Positions 1 to 8,373 of a stretch of 33,184 bases of DNA are shown here, in pieces. The notes beneath the pieces were generated by a model. It worked only from the letters and a program-made list of their open reading frames with translations. It did no database searches and had not been told where the DNA came from. The stretch is from Myxococcales bacterium. GTDB lineage: Bacteria > Myxococcota_A > Polyangia > Polyangiales > Houyiibacteriaceae. Numbering within the stretch: position 1 is the first letter of the stretch; every line of letters starts with the position of its first letter. The position numbers and the translations under genes are program-made. Location of the stretch: NCBI GenBank assembly GCA_029863605.1, contig JAOTVB010000024.1, forward strand, positions 1 to 33,184, given 5' to 3'.

Positions 1-164
1 TCACGTTGGCGGCAGTGTTACGGGTGATGGTCGTGGCACTTCCCGACGCGCGGCTGATGCTCTTGGTATCCGCCGCCAGCTGGGGCCTCGGTTTTGCCTG
101 TTTTGCCTGGCGCTATGTCCCGATCCTCACGCAGCCCCCGCTCGATCCGCGATTGCCGGCGTGA
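1..164 (+). CDS. NnrS-like membrane protein, C-terminal end (partial)
   Basis: An open frame enters from the left edge and ends in TGA at 162-164, giving 53 residues. The piece is hydrophobic, with a stretch of small and aromatic residues (SAASWGLGFACFAWRY). It ends in a short proline-rich tail (PILTQPPLDPRLPA). This resembles the last transmembrane helix and 'RYxPILxxPRxDG' end of NnrS-family haem/copper membrane proteins, linked to nitric oxide metabolism. The assignment rests only on this short tail, so another multi-pass membrane protein is possible. It lies about 145 bp upstream of glnB on the same strand. Confidence 0.5.
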   Translation, partial: TLAAVLRVMVVALPDARLMLLVSAASWGLGFACFAWRYVPILTQPPLDPRLPA

Positions 165-245
165 ATCGGCTGAGTTCGTCACCTGAAGCTTCCTGCCAGC
201 GCGCCCGCTCCCCGTATTTACGATCACGAAACAATCCGGAAATAA

Positions 246-647
<402 letters not shown>

Positions 648-698
648 GCCGGGGCTTAAACAGCTGGGATTTCGAAGACTTGTCGATCCCCATAGGTT

Positions 699-719
699 TG
701 ACGCGGCGCGGTCGCGTCA
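699..719 (+). repeat. Perfect 7-bp stem-loop between glnB and psd
   Basis: TGACGCG at 699-705 and CGCGTCA at 713-719 form a perfect inverted repeat around a 7-nt loop. It lies 52 nt after the glnB stop and 27 nt before psd. The following bases are not a clean T-run, so a Rho-independent terminator is possible but weak. An operator for psd is the alternative. Confidence 0.35.
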
Positions 720-746
720 GATACCCTTTCTCGACAGCACGGGTTC

Positions 747-1613
747 ATGGGGATGAGTGCTTCACGATTGGCCGCGCAAACGGTCCGTGCTCTGCCGCGC
801 AAGCGTTTGAGCAGGGCGATCGGCAGGCTTGCGGCTTCCGCGGCGCCCCAACCGCTGGTCGATGCGGCCATTTCGACATTCGTGAGGGCCTACGACGTCG
901 ATCTGAGCGAGGTCGACATGCCCCCGGAAGGGTTTCGAACCTTCGATGATTTCTTCACGCGCAAGCTGATCGCTGGTGCTCGGGTGGTCGACGCCGACCC
1001 CAGGGCCCTGGTTTCCCCGGCGGATGGACGCGTCGAGGACCTCGGTAGGCTGACTGCGGGGGCCGAGCTTTTGGTCAAAGGGCAAACTTACTCGGCCGCC
1101 GATCTGATCGGCGACCCCGACGCGGCCGCCCCGTATGAAGGCGGGCACTACTTCATCGTGTATCTATCTCCGCGCGACTACCATCGCGTACACGCGCCGA
1201 CATGTGGAGACGTCCAGTACGTCCGCTACGTGCCAGGGACTTTGTTCCCCGTGAACCGGATTGGCACCGATCACATCCCCCAGCTTTTCGCAAGGAACGA
1301 ACGGCTTGCTATTGTGCAGGAAAGCGTGGTTCACGGAGTTGTGACCACGATCATGGTGGGGGCGATCGGTGTGGGACGCATCGGGCTGAGCTTTGACGAT
1401 CTGCAGACGAACCAGGGGAATGCTCCCGGAGTGCGTAGTTACGCCGATTCGCCGATCGCGCGGGATCGAGGCGAAGAGCTGGGCGTCTTCCACATGGGCT
1501 CGACCGCCATCGTGATGGCGCCCCCTGCATGCGAGCTCGAGGTGGCGATCGAGGCCGGTGCGCCGGTTCGGATGGGCGAGGCAATGGCCCTTGGAGGGCT
1601 CGATGAGCGGTGA
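747..1613 (+). CDS. psd: Phosphatidylserine decarboxylase proenzyme
   Basis: This 288-residue protein decarboxylates phosphatidylserine to phosphatidylethanolamine at the inner membrane. Psd enzymes are pyruvoyl enzymes that cleave themselves at a conserved LGST-type motif. Here the motif is HMGSTAIV with the predicted pyruvoyl serine at Ser252. Other family blocks are FDDFFTRKL near residue 65, SPADGRV near 90 (with its Asp) and YLSPRDYHRVHAP near 145 (with the catalytic His). Length and order fit the bacterial type I enzyme. ATG 747 is used; ATG 753 is two codons later and cannot be excluded. The gene overlaps the next CDS by 11 nt, implying translational coupling. No pssA is visible nearby. 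Confidence 0.95.
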   Translation: MGMSASRLAAQTVRALPRKRLSRAIGRLAASAAPQPLVDAAISTFVRAYDVDLSEVDMPPEGFRTFDDFFTRKLIAGARVVDADPRALVSPADGRVEDLGRLTAGAELLVKGQTYSAADLIGDPDAAAPYEGGHYFIVYLSPRDYHRVHAPTCGDVQYVRYVPGTLFPVNRIGTDHIPQLFARNERLAIVQESVVHGVVTTIMVGAIGVGRIGLSFDDLQTNQGNAPGVRSYADSPIARDRGEELGVFHMGSTAIVMAPPACELEVAIEAGAPVRMGEAMALGGLDER

Positions 1614-3045
1614 CGCGGCCGACAAGCCAGACGAGTTAGCGACGCCGCGCCGGACGTACGTGTCGCGTGGGAGGCGAGCGCTCCGGGTGCCGATCACCGA
1701 CATTCCGCGCGCGAAGTTGGTCGACAATGCGACGGCGGCGCCAGGTCACGACAACGGAAACGGCGCGCGCCACGCCGACGAAGAGCGAGATTGGGATCAG
1801 CCTTCCGGGGTGACCGCGGCTGTCGAGGTCGATCGCGACCCGACCGAGCCTTCGTTGCAAACCGAGCCTGACCCCCTTGGCTCTGACCCCCCGGACGAGG
1901 AGGTCGCTTCGGAGGTCTCAGAGCCTTCGATCGACGTAAGATTCAGCGACCCGCCTGAGCTACCGGTGGACGGACCGTCGACCGATGTGGCGCTGCCGCC
2001 CGCCGCGGCAGTGGGCAGCGAGCCCGCTTCCGAAGCACGCTACAGCGAGCCCCCCGAGGAGCTCTTTCTCGACGACGCCGACGTGCTTTCGCGAAGCGAC
2101 ATCGCGCCGGCACCCGAGCTTGCGGGCGATATCTTGATCCCAATCCCGCAGCCACCACCGCCTCCGATCGGAGCCTCCGACGCCGGGCCGCCCGAGGTGG
2201 AGTGCGACGAAGATGGCCCATGGTACGAGAGTTTTTTTGGCCGGCACTATCTGCGCACCGTACAGACGCCGACGCCAAAGGAAGTGGCTGTCGAATGCGA
2301 CTTCATCGAGCGAGCCCTACGCATCCCCGGCGGCTCCCGCGTCCTCGATGTCGGATGTGGTCTTGGGGTACAGACCGTCGAGCTGGCTTCCAGAGGGTAT
2401 CGACTCGTCGGTCTCGACATCTCGCCCACGATGATCTCACGGGCCCGCGACGAAGCCGAAGACCAAGGCTTAAAGGTCGACTTCGTGCGCGGTGACATGC
2501 GCGACGTCGTTTTCGACGAGCCGTTCGATGGGCTCCTTTGCTGGGGCACCACCTTTGGTTACTTCAGCGAAGAGGAAAACGAGCTCGCGATTCGCCAATT
2601 TCATCAGGTGCTCAAACCCAAAGGCACGCTTCTGCTCGAAGTCGTCAACCGTGATTTCATGATCGGCTCACAACCGAACCAGGTGTGGTTCGAAGTCGAT
2701 GGTGCCGTGTGCATGGAAGAGACCGACTTCGACTACGTCACATCGCGGCTGCGGGTCAAACGCCGCGTCGCCAGCCATGACGGCCAAGAGCGAGACCGGC
2801 TCTACTCGATCCGCCTCTACGCGTTGCACGAAATCCGCGCGATGTTCGAGCGCAACGGTTTCCGCATTGACGAGGTGAGCGGTCGAGAGGCCACGATGGG
2901 TGTTTTCTTCGGCACCCACTCGCCGAAGATGATCATCCGCGCCGAGCGCTTGCCCGGACCATTCTCGGATGGCGCCAGCACGCCGCCCCCGCCGCCGGTC
3001 CCCAAAGGCGCGTTGAGCGAGTTCCCGCCCGACAACCTTCCTTAG
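1603..3045 (+). CDS. Class I SAM-dependent methyltransferase with long disordered N-terminus
   Basis: This 480-residue protein starts at ATG 1603 inside the end of psd, with GGAGGG at 1593-1598 as ribosome binding site. Residues from about 205 to 460 form a class I methyltransferase. Motif I is LDVGCGLG near residue 248, followed by LVGLDIS and the motif IV/post-motif region (DGLLCWGTTFGYF, VLKPKGTLLLEV). Substrate is unknown. Coupling to psd makes a phospholipid or envelope substrate conceivable, but that is inference. The first 200 residues are rich in Pro, Glu, Asp and Ser. They include repeated SDPPE/SEPPE motifs and a poly-proline run near 185, and are predicted disordered. Another Pro-rich tail follows the catalytic domain. 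Confidence 0.85.
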   Translation: MSGDAADKPDELATPRRTYVSRGRRALRVPITDIPRAKLVDNATAAPGHDNGNGARHADEERDWDQPSGVTAAVEVDRDPTEPSLQTEPDPLGSDPPDEEVASEVSEPSIDVRFSDPPELPVDGPSTDVALPPAAAVGSEPASEARYSEPPEELFLDDADVLSRSDIAPAPELAGDILIPIPQPPPPPIGASDAGPPEVECDEDGPWYESFFGRHYLRTVQTPTPKEVAVECDFIERALRIPGGSRVLDVGCGLGVQTVELASRGYRLVGLDISPTMISRARDEAEDQGLKVDFVRGDMRDVVFDEPFDGLLCWGTTFGYFSEEENELAIRQFHQVLKPKGTLLLEVVNRDFMIGSQPNQVWFEVDGAVCMEETDFDYVTSRLRVKRRVASHDGQERDRLYSIRLYALHEIRAMFERNGFRIDEVSGREATMGVFFGTHSPKMIIRAERLPGPFSDGASTPPPPPVPKGALSEFPPDNLP

Positions 3046-3068
3046 AAATGGGACAGTCCCCTTTTTAC
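3046..3068. repeat. REP-like palindrome (GGGAC-A-GTCCC)
   Basis: GGGACAGTCCC at 3050-3060 is a perfect palindrome with a central A. It is flanked by AAAT and CCTTTTTA and sits directly after the methyltransferase stop. Elements of the form 'GGGGACAGTCCCC' next to A/T runs recur in many genomes, sometimes beside REP-associated tyrosine transposases. Only one copy is in this window, so its repetitive nature is inferred from general knowledge. Confidence 0.45.
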
Positions 3069-3282
3069 CTAGCGGTCAACAAGGTAGGGTCGTCCGCACA
3101 TGAGACTACTCCGTGGCACCGTGGTCGGGTGCAGGAGATCCTGGATAAGGACTACTGACGTCAAGCGCACGACCGCTGACACAGGAGCTCAGACCGGATC
3201 AAGTCTGGTGAATCGGGCGGTGTGCGACACGGCCATGTGTCGGACGGCTCGGCTTGCGCAGGTGGGCCGGTGCACTTGAGCG

Positions 3283-3484
3283 CTAGTGCCACGCAAGCCT
3301 CGCCTCGTAGCTCGCGACCAACCCGAACTGGTTGCTGTCTGACGGGTTGGCACTCGCCACGCCGCCCCATGACCGCATCCCACACCGCCTTATTGAGCCC
3401 ACTACCGTGGACAATGAAGTCGCGACGAATGCACTCTGCGAAACTCACGGACACTGACGCTGACACGGCCGATGGTACTGACAC
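3283..3484 (-). pseudogene. Frameshifted remnant of an unidentified protein (C-terminal part)
   Basis: Two minus-strand frames join into a natural-looking peptide. One frame (about 3370-3484) reads ...RRDFIVHGSGLNKAVWDAVMG. It shifts near 3368 into a second frame reading GVASANPSDSNQFGLVASYE and then ARLAWH, ending at a stop at 3283-3285. Each half looks protein-like only in its own frame, and neither has a credible start. I do not recognise the family. It could be the decayed end of an inserted accessory gene, consistent with the REP-like palindrome beside it. Confidence 0.3.
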
Positions 3485-3535
3485 TGTTTTCGAGGAGTAG
3501 GTGACTCGGGCCGCGGCGCGGGATGGGCAGCACCG

Positions 3536-3564
3536 GTTGACGCAGATGATGGAGGTGCGTCAAC
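3536..3564. repeat. Perfect 9-bp inverted repeat, 11-nt spacer
   Basis: GTTGACGCA at 3536-3544 is exactly repeated in inverse as TGCGTCAAC at 3556-3564. No T-run follows on either strand, so it is not an obvious intrinsic terminator. It lies 54 bp beyond the stop of the minus-strand lipoprotein gene. It could still end that transcript as a plain hairpin, or be a protein-binding site. Confidence 0.4.
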
Positions 3565-3617
3565 GAAACGTCGATGGTTGGACCCACACGTCCACCCCGC
3601 CGCCCCCACGCTAGCGC

Positions 3618-4202
3618 CTAGACTCCGTTGCCCGTCAGCACGTACTCGACCCTGCAGGGGAGCGCGAGGAACGGGCCGCCGAGGGCGGCGACAGCCGGGC
3701 CGCAGTCCGAGCCAGCCAGAGGCGTGATGTCGGTGCTCTGCGAGCCGGTGAGCTTCACTAGCGTGGGATCGATCGCCGTCGCTTCGCCGTCTGCCCCTTG
3801 CATGTCGACCCCTCCGTCGGCGGCTGGATCAACCTCGGGCTCTTCGATGACAAACGTGAAGATGTCGCGCTGGGTGACCGAGCAGCCAACGTATCCGCGG
3901 AACTGATCGGGTTCGATCACCATCCAGCTTTGACTCACTTGAAACGTGTACTCGCCGTTGGACCCGGTGCCGGCAAAGGCCGTCCCCGTGGGCTGGCGGT
4001 AATAGGCGCGGCCGTTTTCCTCGAGCCGGAGCTCGAACGAGAGGTCCAGCGGGTCTCGCGCGGGAATCGCCGCACCGCAGCTCTGCTCGACCATCAGGCC
4101 GACCGCCTCGAACTCGCCGACGACCTCGCCAGGGAGCTCATCGTCGCCTTGAGGCCAGCAGCCGAGCGCAAGCGAAACCAGGGGAACCAGCATCCACCGC
4201 AT
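3618..4202 (-). CDS. Hypothetical lipoprotein
   Basis: The 194-residue product begins MRWMLVPLVSLALGCWPQGDD. This is a short positive n-region, a hydrophobic segment and a lipobox-like ALGC with Cys15 as probable lipidated residue, so it is predicted membrane-anchored in the periplasm or outer membrane. The mature part has two further cysteines and an acidic segment near 130 (EEPEVDPAADGG). I do not recognise a family. It is the last gene of the minus-strand series after the TonB-like gene (62-bp gap). Co-transcription with the ExbB/ExbD/TonB module is possible but not shown. Confidence 0.7.
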   Translation of the reverse strand: MRWMLVPLVSLALGCWPQGDDELPGEVVGEFEAVGLMVEQSCGAAIPARDPLDLSFELRLEENGRAYYRQPTGTAFAGTGSNGEYTFQVSQSWMVIEPDQFRGYVGCSVTQRDIFTFVIEEPEVDPAADGGVDMQGADGEATAIDPTLVKLTGSQSTDITPLAGSDCGPAVAALGGPFLALPCRVEYVLTGNGV

Positions 4203-4264
4203 GCCCGAAGACGTACCGTCGCGCGCTCGAGTCGGTCAAAGAAAGTGCCGGACCCGAAGGCCGA

Positions 4265-5068
4265 TCAGTAGCGAATCTCGAAGCCGCAGCGGTAGGTGAC
4301 GCGGGTGCTCACCGGCTTGCCGTCCTCGTCGCGTGGAGGTTGCCAAACCTCGCCCCTGAGCGCCTGTACGCAGGCGTCGCCGAACTCGTATCCCTTCGGA
4401 TCCTCGAAGGTCACCCGAATCTGGCTGGGCAGCCCATCCGGGCCGATCTGCAAGCGGGTCGCCGCGGCGCCCTCGACCCCCTCTGCGCGGGCTTTCTTAG
4501 GGTAGAGTCGTTCGAGCTTTCGCTTCAAAGGAGGTGGAATTGGTCGCTTTGAGAGATCGCCCACGTCGACGACGACTCCGGTTCCGGAGCCTCCGATGAC
4601 CCCCCCGACGATGCCGCTCTTGCTCCGTCCCGTGACGGCCGCGTTCGGGCTACCGATCGGGCCTTCGACGCTTTTGCCCGAGGCTTGCTCGATCGCCCAC
4701 GAGGATTCGCCATCGCTCTCGTTGGTCAGGACTACATTGTCGAACGCGACCGGCGTCTCCCGTGCCGCGGCCGGCGGCTCTTCGGGAGCCGTTGGGGGTT
4801 CTTTCGGGGCCTTGAAGGTCTTGGGCTTCGGGGGTGGTTTCACTTCTTCGGGCTCGTCGGGTTCGGCCGACGGCACCGGCTCGTCAGGCTCCGGCTCTTC
4901 GATGAACGACACGTCGACGACATCGCCCGGGACGACAATTCCCGTCCCCCGGGGAGGGGTGGGCATGCCTCCGAGCAGCGCCGCGTGTGTGAGGATGGCC
5001 AAGACCACCCACGTTGCTTCGGAGGCCCAGTGGGTGGCGTTGCCAAACCGTGTCGCCATCGCGGTCAT
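4265..5068 (-). CDS. TonB-family energy-transducing protein
   Basis: This 267-residue protein has TonB architecture. A single N-terminal membrane segment lies near residues 18-35 (WVVLAILTHAALLGG). It is followed by a long Pro/Glu/Lys-rich spacer (residues about 50-105) thought to span the periplasm. The C-terminal domain is TonB-like (LKRKLERLYPKKARAEGVEGAAATR onward, roughly 185-267, with a WQPP element). It would pass proton-motive energy from ExbB/ExbD to outer-membrane receptors. Two cysteines in the C-terminal domain (in GDACVQAL and YRCGFEI) may form a disulphide. Start is ATG 5068; an in-frame ATG at 5059 is possible. It follows exbD after 12 nt, so one transcript is likely. Confidence 0.8.
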   Translation of the reverse strand: MTAMATRFGNATHWASEATWVVLAILTHAALLGGMPTPPRGTGIVVPGDVVDVSFIEEPEPDEPVPSAEPDEPEEVKPPPKPKTFKAPKEPPTAPEEPPAAARETPVAFDNVVLTNESDGESSWAIEQASGKSVEGPIGSPNAAVTGRSKSGIVGGVIGGSGTGVVVDVGDLSKRPIPPPLKRKLERLYPKKARAEGVEGAAATRLQIGPDGLPSQIRVTFEDPKGYEFGDACVQALRGEVWQPPRDEDGKPVSTRVTYRCGFEIRY

Positions 5069-5080
5069 CGAGCCCCGGTT

Positions 5081-5500
5081 CTAGCGTCCAATCTCCTCGG
5101 GTCGCACGTTGATCGCGAACTTGGTGACCCGTTCTTGACGCAAAATATCGATCACTTGGACGACTTTGGCGTGCGCGATTCGCCCATCGGCGGCGATCAC
5201 CGCGCGCAAGTCCTCGTTGGTATCCCTCGCCGCGCGGACCCGCGACCGGAGCTCGTCGGCGGTGACGGGGATCGTATCCAAGAACACCTGCCCGTTCAGA
5301 TCGATCGAGACGGCCAAGGTGGACGGCGTCTGCTCGCCGGTCGCGGCTTTTGGGAGCTCCATCGGGATGGTCTTCGACACGATGGCCGTCGCCGTCACCA
5401 TCAAGATGATCAGCAGCACCAACACCACGTCGACCAATGGCGTGACGTTGATATCCGTGATCAGGTCGTCGTCTTCTCCCGGTCGAGCGCCGCCAGCCAT
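5081..5500 (-). CDS. exbD: ExbD/TolR-family biopolymer transport protein
   Basis: This 139-residue protein starts with a short acidic cytoplasmic part. The hallmark ITDINVTPLVDVVLVLLIIL follows, in which Asp24 in the single transmembrane helix is the conserved proton-carrying residue. The periplasmic domain keeps the usual pattern (LAVSIDLNGQVFLD, ADELRSRV, VIAADGRIAHAKVVQVIDILR). It forms the proton channel with ExbB and energises the TonB-like protein downstream. It begins 2 nt after the exbB stop, so translation is probably coupled. ExbD versus TolR cannot be fully separated, but the adjacent TonB-like gene and lack of tolA/tolB/pal favour ExbD. Confidence 0.88.
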   Translation of the reverse strand: MAGGARPGEDDDLITDINVTPLVDVVLVLLIILMVTATAIVSKTIPMELPKAATGEQTPSTLAVSIDLNGQVFLDTIPVTADELRSRVRAARDTNEDLRAVIAADGRIAHAKVVQVIDILRQERVTKFAINVRPEEIGR

Positions 5501-5502
5501 GC

Positions 5503-6147
5503 TCAGCTTTTCCCCTTGTGCGCGATGCCCTTGAGGTAGGCGAGAAGGTCGCGGCCGAGCGCATCCGCCCAGGTCAGCCGATACCGAATGAGTCGCTGAA
5601 AGAAGTTGAAAAAAGCCACCGCGGGAAGAGCGACGAGAAGACCGATCGCGGTCGCCACCAATGCCTCTCCGACCTCGGCCATCAACCCGCTCGTCACCTT
5701 ACCGGCGCTTTCGTCGAGCGCGTGGAAAGCCCGGATGACACCGATGACCGTGCCGAGCAGGCCGACGAAGGGAGCGTTGTTACCGACGGTGCCGAGGAAT
5801 CCGAGATTGCGTTCCATCTGCGTGCGGGCGATCGAAGTGGCTCCCGCCAGTCGTTCGGCTACCGCATCCGCGCCGTCGTCGGCGACTTCGATCCCCGAAT
5901 AGACGATCTTGGCTTGAAACGACTTCGACTGGGACAGTCGCTCGCGAACCCCAGCCAGGTCGTTCTTGGCGAGTAGGAGCCGCAGGTCTTCTTGGAGCTT
6001 TCGGACGTCTTCGCGGGACGAAAAGAAGTAATAGACGCGCTCGAAGATGATTGCCACGCCGATGATGGAAAGAAAGATCAGAAGCCACATGACCCACGTC
6101 GCGCCCAGCATGGCGAAGGCTGTGAGTCTTTCCTGAATGTCGATCAT
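5503..6147 (-). CDS. exbB: ExbB/TolQ/MotA-family proton channel protein
   Basis: This 214-residue protein has the three expected membrane segments: residues about 13-38 (LGATWVMWLLIFLSIIGVAI), about 115-135 (NNAPFVGLLGTVIGVIRAF) and about 150-175 (GEALVATAIGLLVALPAVAF). A cytoplasmic loop lies between the first two. The blocks APFVGLLGTV and LVATAIGLLVALPAV are diagnostic for the family. It is the stator-like partner of ExbD. It is first of the exbB-exbD-tonB set and lies 45 bp downstream of truD on the same strand. Confidence 0.88.
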   Translation of the reverse strand: MIDIQERLTAFAMLGATWVMWLLIFLSIIGVAIIFERVYYFFSSREDVRKLQEDLRLLLAKNDLAGVRERLSQSKSFQAKIVYSGIEVADDGADAVAERLAGATSIARTQMERNLGFLGTVGNNAPFVGLLGTVIGVIRAFHALDESAGKVTSGLMAEVGEALVATAIGLLVALPAVAFFNFFQRLIRYRLTWADALGRDLLAYLKGIAHKGKS

Positions 6148-6192
6148 AGGTTTCCTTACTTGGAACGGCGCTTCTTAGCTGGTCCTGGGCGC

Positions 6193-7239
6193 TTACGCAT
6201 CCCGCTTGCGAATCTCGCGCAACAATATGGTGGCATAGGCGCCGGCGGGTAGGGTGAAATCGAGCTCCACCGTGTTGTCACTCACAGTCACGCCTGTTTT
6301 GGGCACTGAAACGCGGACGAATCGTCTCGTGCCAGGGGCGACGCGTTTCCACTTAACTAGGTGATCGGGGGTTAATTCGACGCTGTGGAGGAGCGCTTCT
6401 TCGCGCAAGCGCGCCTCGCCTTCGGGCCAGCGCATCTTCGCCCCGAAGATCGGGCCCGTCGGGCTGATCTCCCATCGATCGGCGCGCGCTTGCGCTTCTT
6501 CGAGATCGTCCTCGACGGCGAACAGTCCACCTGTGTCGTGCCGCTTCATCAGGTCGCCCCGATACACGCGACCGATCGCAGTGTCGGTCACGCGCTGCGC
6601 GACGCACCGATTGAAGAGCTCGGATTGGAGGGCCGACATCTCGAGCTTTCGGTTGAACGCCTTGCGGGGTGGACGGCTCTTGCCAAGCACCCATCGGAGC
6701 GCGCGCTCAGCGTTGTCGCCGCCGCGACCGAATCGTTGCTCGCCATAGTAGTTGGGCAGCCCCAAGGTCTCGATCCGACCCAATACCTCTCGGAGCCGTT
6801 CGATTCCCGAGGGGTCGACCTTGCGAAGCCGGATCCGGAAGCGGTTGGCCCGAAGATGACCCGTTCTCAGCTTGTGAGGGTGTCGGGCCACTTCGAGCAC
6901 GCGAAGGCCTTCGAGCTCGAGCTCCTGCAACCGTTCGGGCGTCACACCAAAGAGGCTCACCCATTGACGGGTGACCGCGTGACGGTCCTTGAGCCCCGCC
7001 CAACCCGCGTTCGCGAGGTCCGCGCCGACCGCCTCGCAGATCCGGCGTACCGCTTCGCGGGTCGTCAGCTCGCGCTTTTCGACGAAAGCCAGGACATGGT
7101 CGCCGGTGCCGGCAGGAGCGTACGCAGGCACCTCCTCGACTTCAAAGTCCTCTGGCGAGGCGCGAAGATCCGCTTCGACCGGGCCGATATCCGAGGTGAG
7201 GAAAGGAAGCTTGGTCACGCTCGGGTTCCTGTAGACCAT
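6193..7239 (-). CDS. truD: tRNA pseudouridine(13) synthase TruD
   Basis: This 348-residue protein matches the usual TruD length. It isomerises U13 of certain tRNAs to pseudouridine in the cytoplasm. The catalytic block GLKDRHAVTRQ is present with Asp85 as nucleophile, as is the family motif NYYGEQRFGR near residue 160. The open frame extends much further upstream, but that extension is not protein-like. ATG 7239 gives the family start (SDIGPVEADLRASPEDFEVEEV shortly after). It is divergent from the serine hydrolase, with only 27 bp between start codons, and lies upstream of exbB. Confidence 0.92.
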   Translation of the reverse strand: MVYRNPSVTKLPFLTSDIGPVEADLRASPEDFEVEEVPAYAPAGTGDHVLAFVEKRELTTREAVRRICEAVGADLANAGWAGLKDRHAVTRQWVSLFGVTPERLQELELEGLRVLEVARHPHKLRTGHLRANRFRIRLRKVDPSGIERLREVLGRIETLGLPNYYGEQRFGRGGDNAERALRWVLGKSRPPRKAFNRKLEMSALQSELFNRCVAQRVTDTAIGRVYRGDLMKRHDTGGLFAVEDDLEEAQARADRWEISPTGPIFGAKMRWPEGEARLREEALLHSVELTPDHLVKWKRVAPGTRRFVRVSVPKTGVTVSDNTVELDFTLPAGAYATILLREIRKRDA

Positions 7240-7266
7240 CGACTCGCGATTGGGTAGACACCAGTT

Positions 7267-8373
7267 GTGGGGGACGATCTGTCGCTGCGCATCGAGCGCG
7301 CGCTTCGCGAGCAGCTCGAAGGGGGATGCTCGAAAGGCGTTTTCCCCGGCGCGAGCGCGTGCGTCGGCCGGTGGCGCGACGGGGTGTGGATCTACGTCGA
7401 CGTCTGCTCGGGCCTGCTTGGCGAAGGCCTCGGTCCAGTGATGAATGATGCGGTCTACGACCTTGCCTCGTTGACCAAGCCTTGGGTGGCGACGGCAGCC
7501 CTTCGGCTTCATCAGTTCGGGGTTTTTGCACTCGACGAAGGCGTAGCGTCCCTGGTTCCCGAGGCCGAGGGCCTCCCCATTGGTGACCGTACTTGGGAAG
7601 AGGTGATGAGTCACCGCGCAGGCCTCGAGGCATGGGCTCCGTTTTACGAAACGCTTCCGCACGAGCCCGGCAGCGACGAAGCACGCGCGTGGATTCTGAC
7701 GGAGCTTCTGCAGCATTGGGATCGAGAGAAAGTAGGCAGCCCTGTGTACAGCGACCTCGGCTACATCCTGGCTGGGGTCGCTCTCGAACGAGCGACGGGT
7801 GCACCGTTACAAGACCTGGTGATGCTCGAGGTGGCTGCGCCGCTCGGCTTCGACGCTGAGGTGTTCTTCGCGGCTGCCCGTGATGACCAGGGCTGGAACG
7901 TCCGATGCGCACCAACCGGATGGTCGGACTGGCGCGCGCGTGATCTCCGCGGCGAGGTCCACGATGACAACTGCGCGGCGCTCGGCGGAGTGGCGGGGCA
8001 TGCCGGGATGTTTGGGTCCGCGCGTGCGGTGGCGCGATTTGGGGCGGCCCAGGTCGGCGCTCTGCATGGCCGAATGGGGTCGATGGCCGAGGAGCGTGTC
8101 CGTCACGCAACGTCGAAACGTCCCGGCGGCGTTCAAGGTCTAGGGTGGGACGGAAAAGCAGACGAGGGAAGCGTGGCGGGCGAATTGATCGATGCAGACG
8201 CTTTCGGTCACCTCGGTTTCACCGGAACCTCGATTTGGTGCGACCCTCGCCGCCAGTTGGTCACGGTCCTCCTCACGAACCGGGTCGCGGTCTCCGATGA
8301 CAACGCCGCGATACGTAGGTTCCGCCCCGCCTTTCAAGATGCGGTGATGCAAGCTTTCGACGGGAGCCTCTAG
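7267..8373 (+). CDS. Class C beta-lactamase-like serine hydrolase
   Basis: This 368-residue protein is of the beta-lactamase/penicillin-binding-protein-like family. It has the SxxK nucleophile motif (SLTK, Ser68), a Tyr-Ser-Asp motif (YSDLGY near 161) and the third motif HLGFTGTS near 317 in place of KTG. Such proteins include esterases, D-aminopeptidases and peptidoglycan-related hydrolases, and the substrate cannot be told here. No signal peptide is visible, so it is probably cytoplasmic. The start is GTG 7267, since an in-frame stop lies at 7255-7257 and no earlier start exists. No good ribosome binding site is visible. Its stop overlaps that of recD2 tail to tail by 4 bp (CTAG). Confidence 0.85.
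   Translation: MGDDLSLRIERALREQLEGGCSKGVFPGASACVGRWRDGVWIYVDVCSGLLGEGLGPVMNDAVYDLASLTKPWVATAALRLHQFGVFALDEGVASLVPEAEGLPIGDRTWEEVMSHRAGLEAWAPFYETLPHEPGSDEARAWILTELLQHWDREKVGSPVYSDLGYILAGVALERATGAPLQDLVMLEVAAPLGFDAEVFFAAARDDQGWNVRCAPTGWSDWRARDLRGEVHDDNCAALGGVAGHAGMFGSARAVARFGAAQVGALHGRMGSMAEERVRHATSKRPGGVQGLGWDGKADEGSVAGELIDADAFGHLGFTGTSIWCDPRRQLVTVLLTNRVAVSDDNAAIRRFRPAFQDAVMQAFDGSL

Larger units (their letters stand above)
3069..3617. other. Gene-poor region with no intact gene
   Basis: No open frame here has convincing codon use. Apart from the degraded fragment at 3283-3484 and the inverted repeat at 3536-3564 listed separately, nothing recognisable was found. There is no promoter, tRNA or clear terminator. 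A run reading Thr-Asp-Thr-Asp in one plus frame near 3445-3485 is low complexity and is not taken as a gene. Confidence 0.5.

Noticed and set aside
3222-3500. Plus-strand 92-codon frame ending in Thr-Asp repeats
   Set aside because: Low-complexity tail, no ribosome binding site and no family resemblance; overlaps the minus-strand remnant, which reads more like protein.
7240-7716. Upstream extension of the truD reading frame
   Set aside because: The extension is antisense to the serine hydrolase and unlike any TruD; ATG 7239 gives the normal family length.
4032-7792. CTCGAACGAG core of the palindrome at 4032-4041 and 7783-7792
   Set aside because: Both are inside coding sequence, lack the outer TCC/GGA arms and are expected by chance in GC-rich codons.
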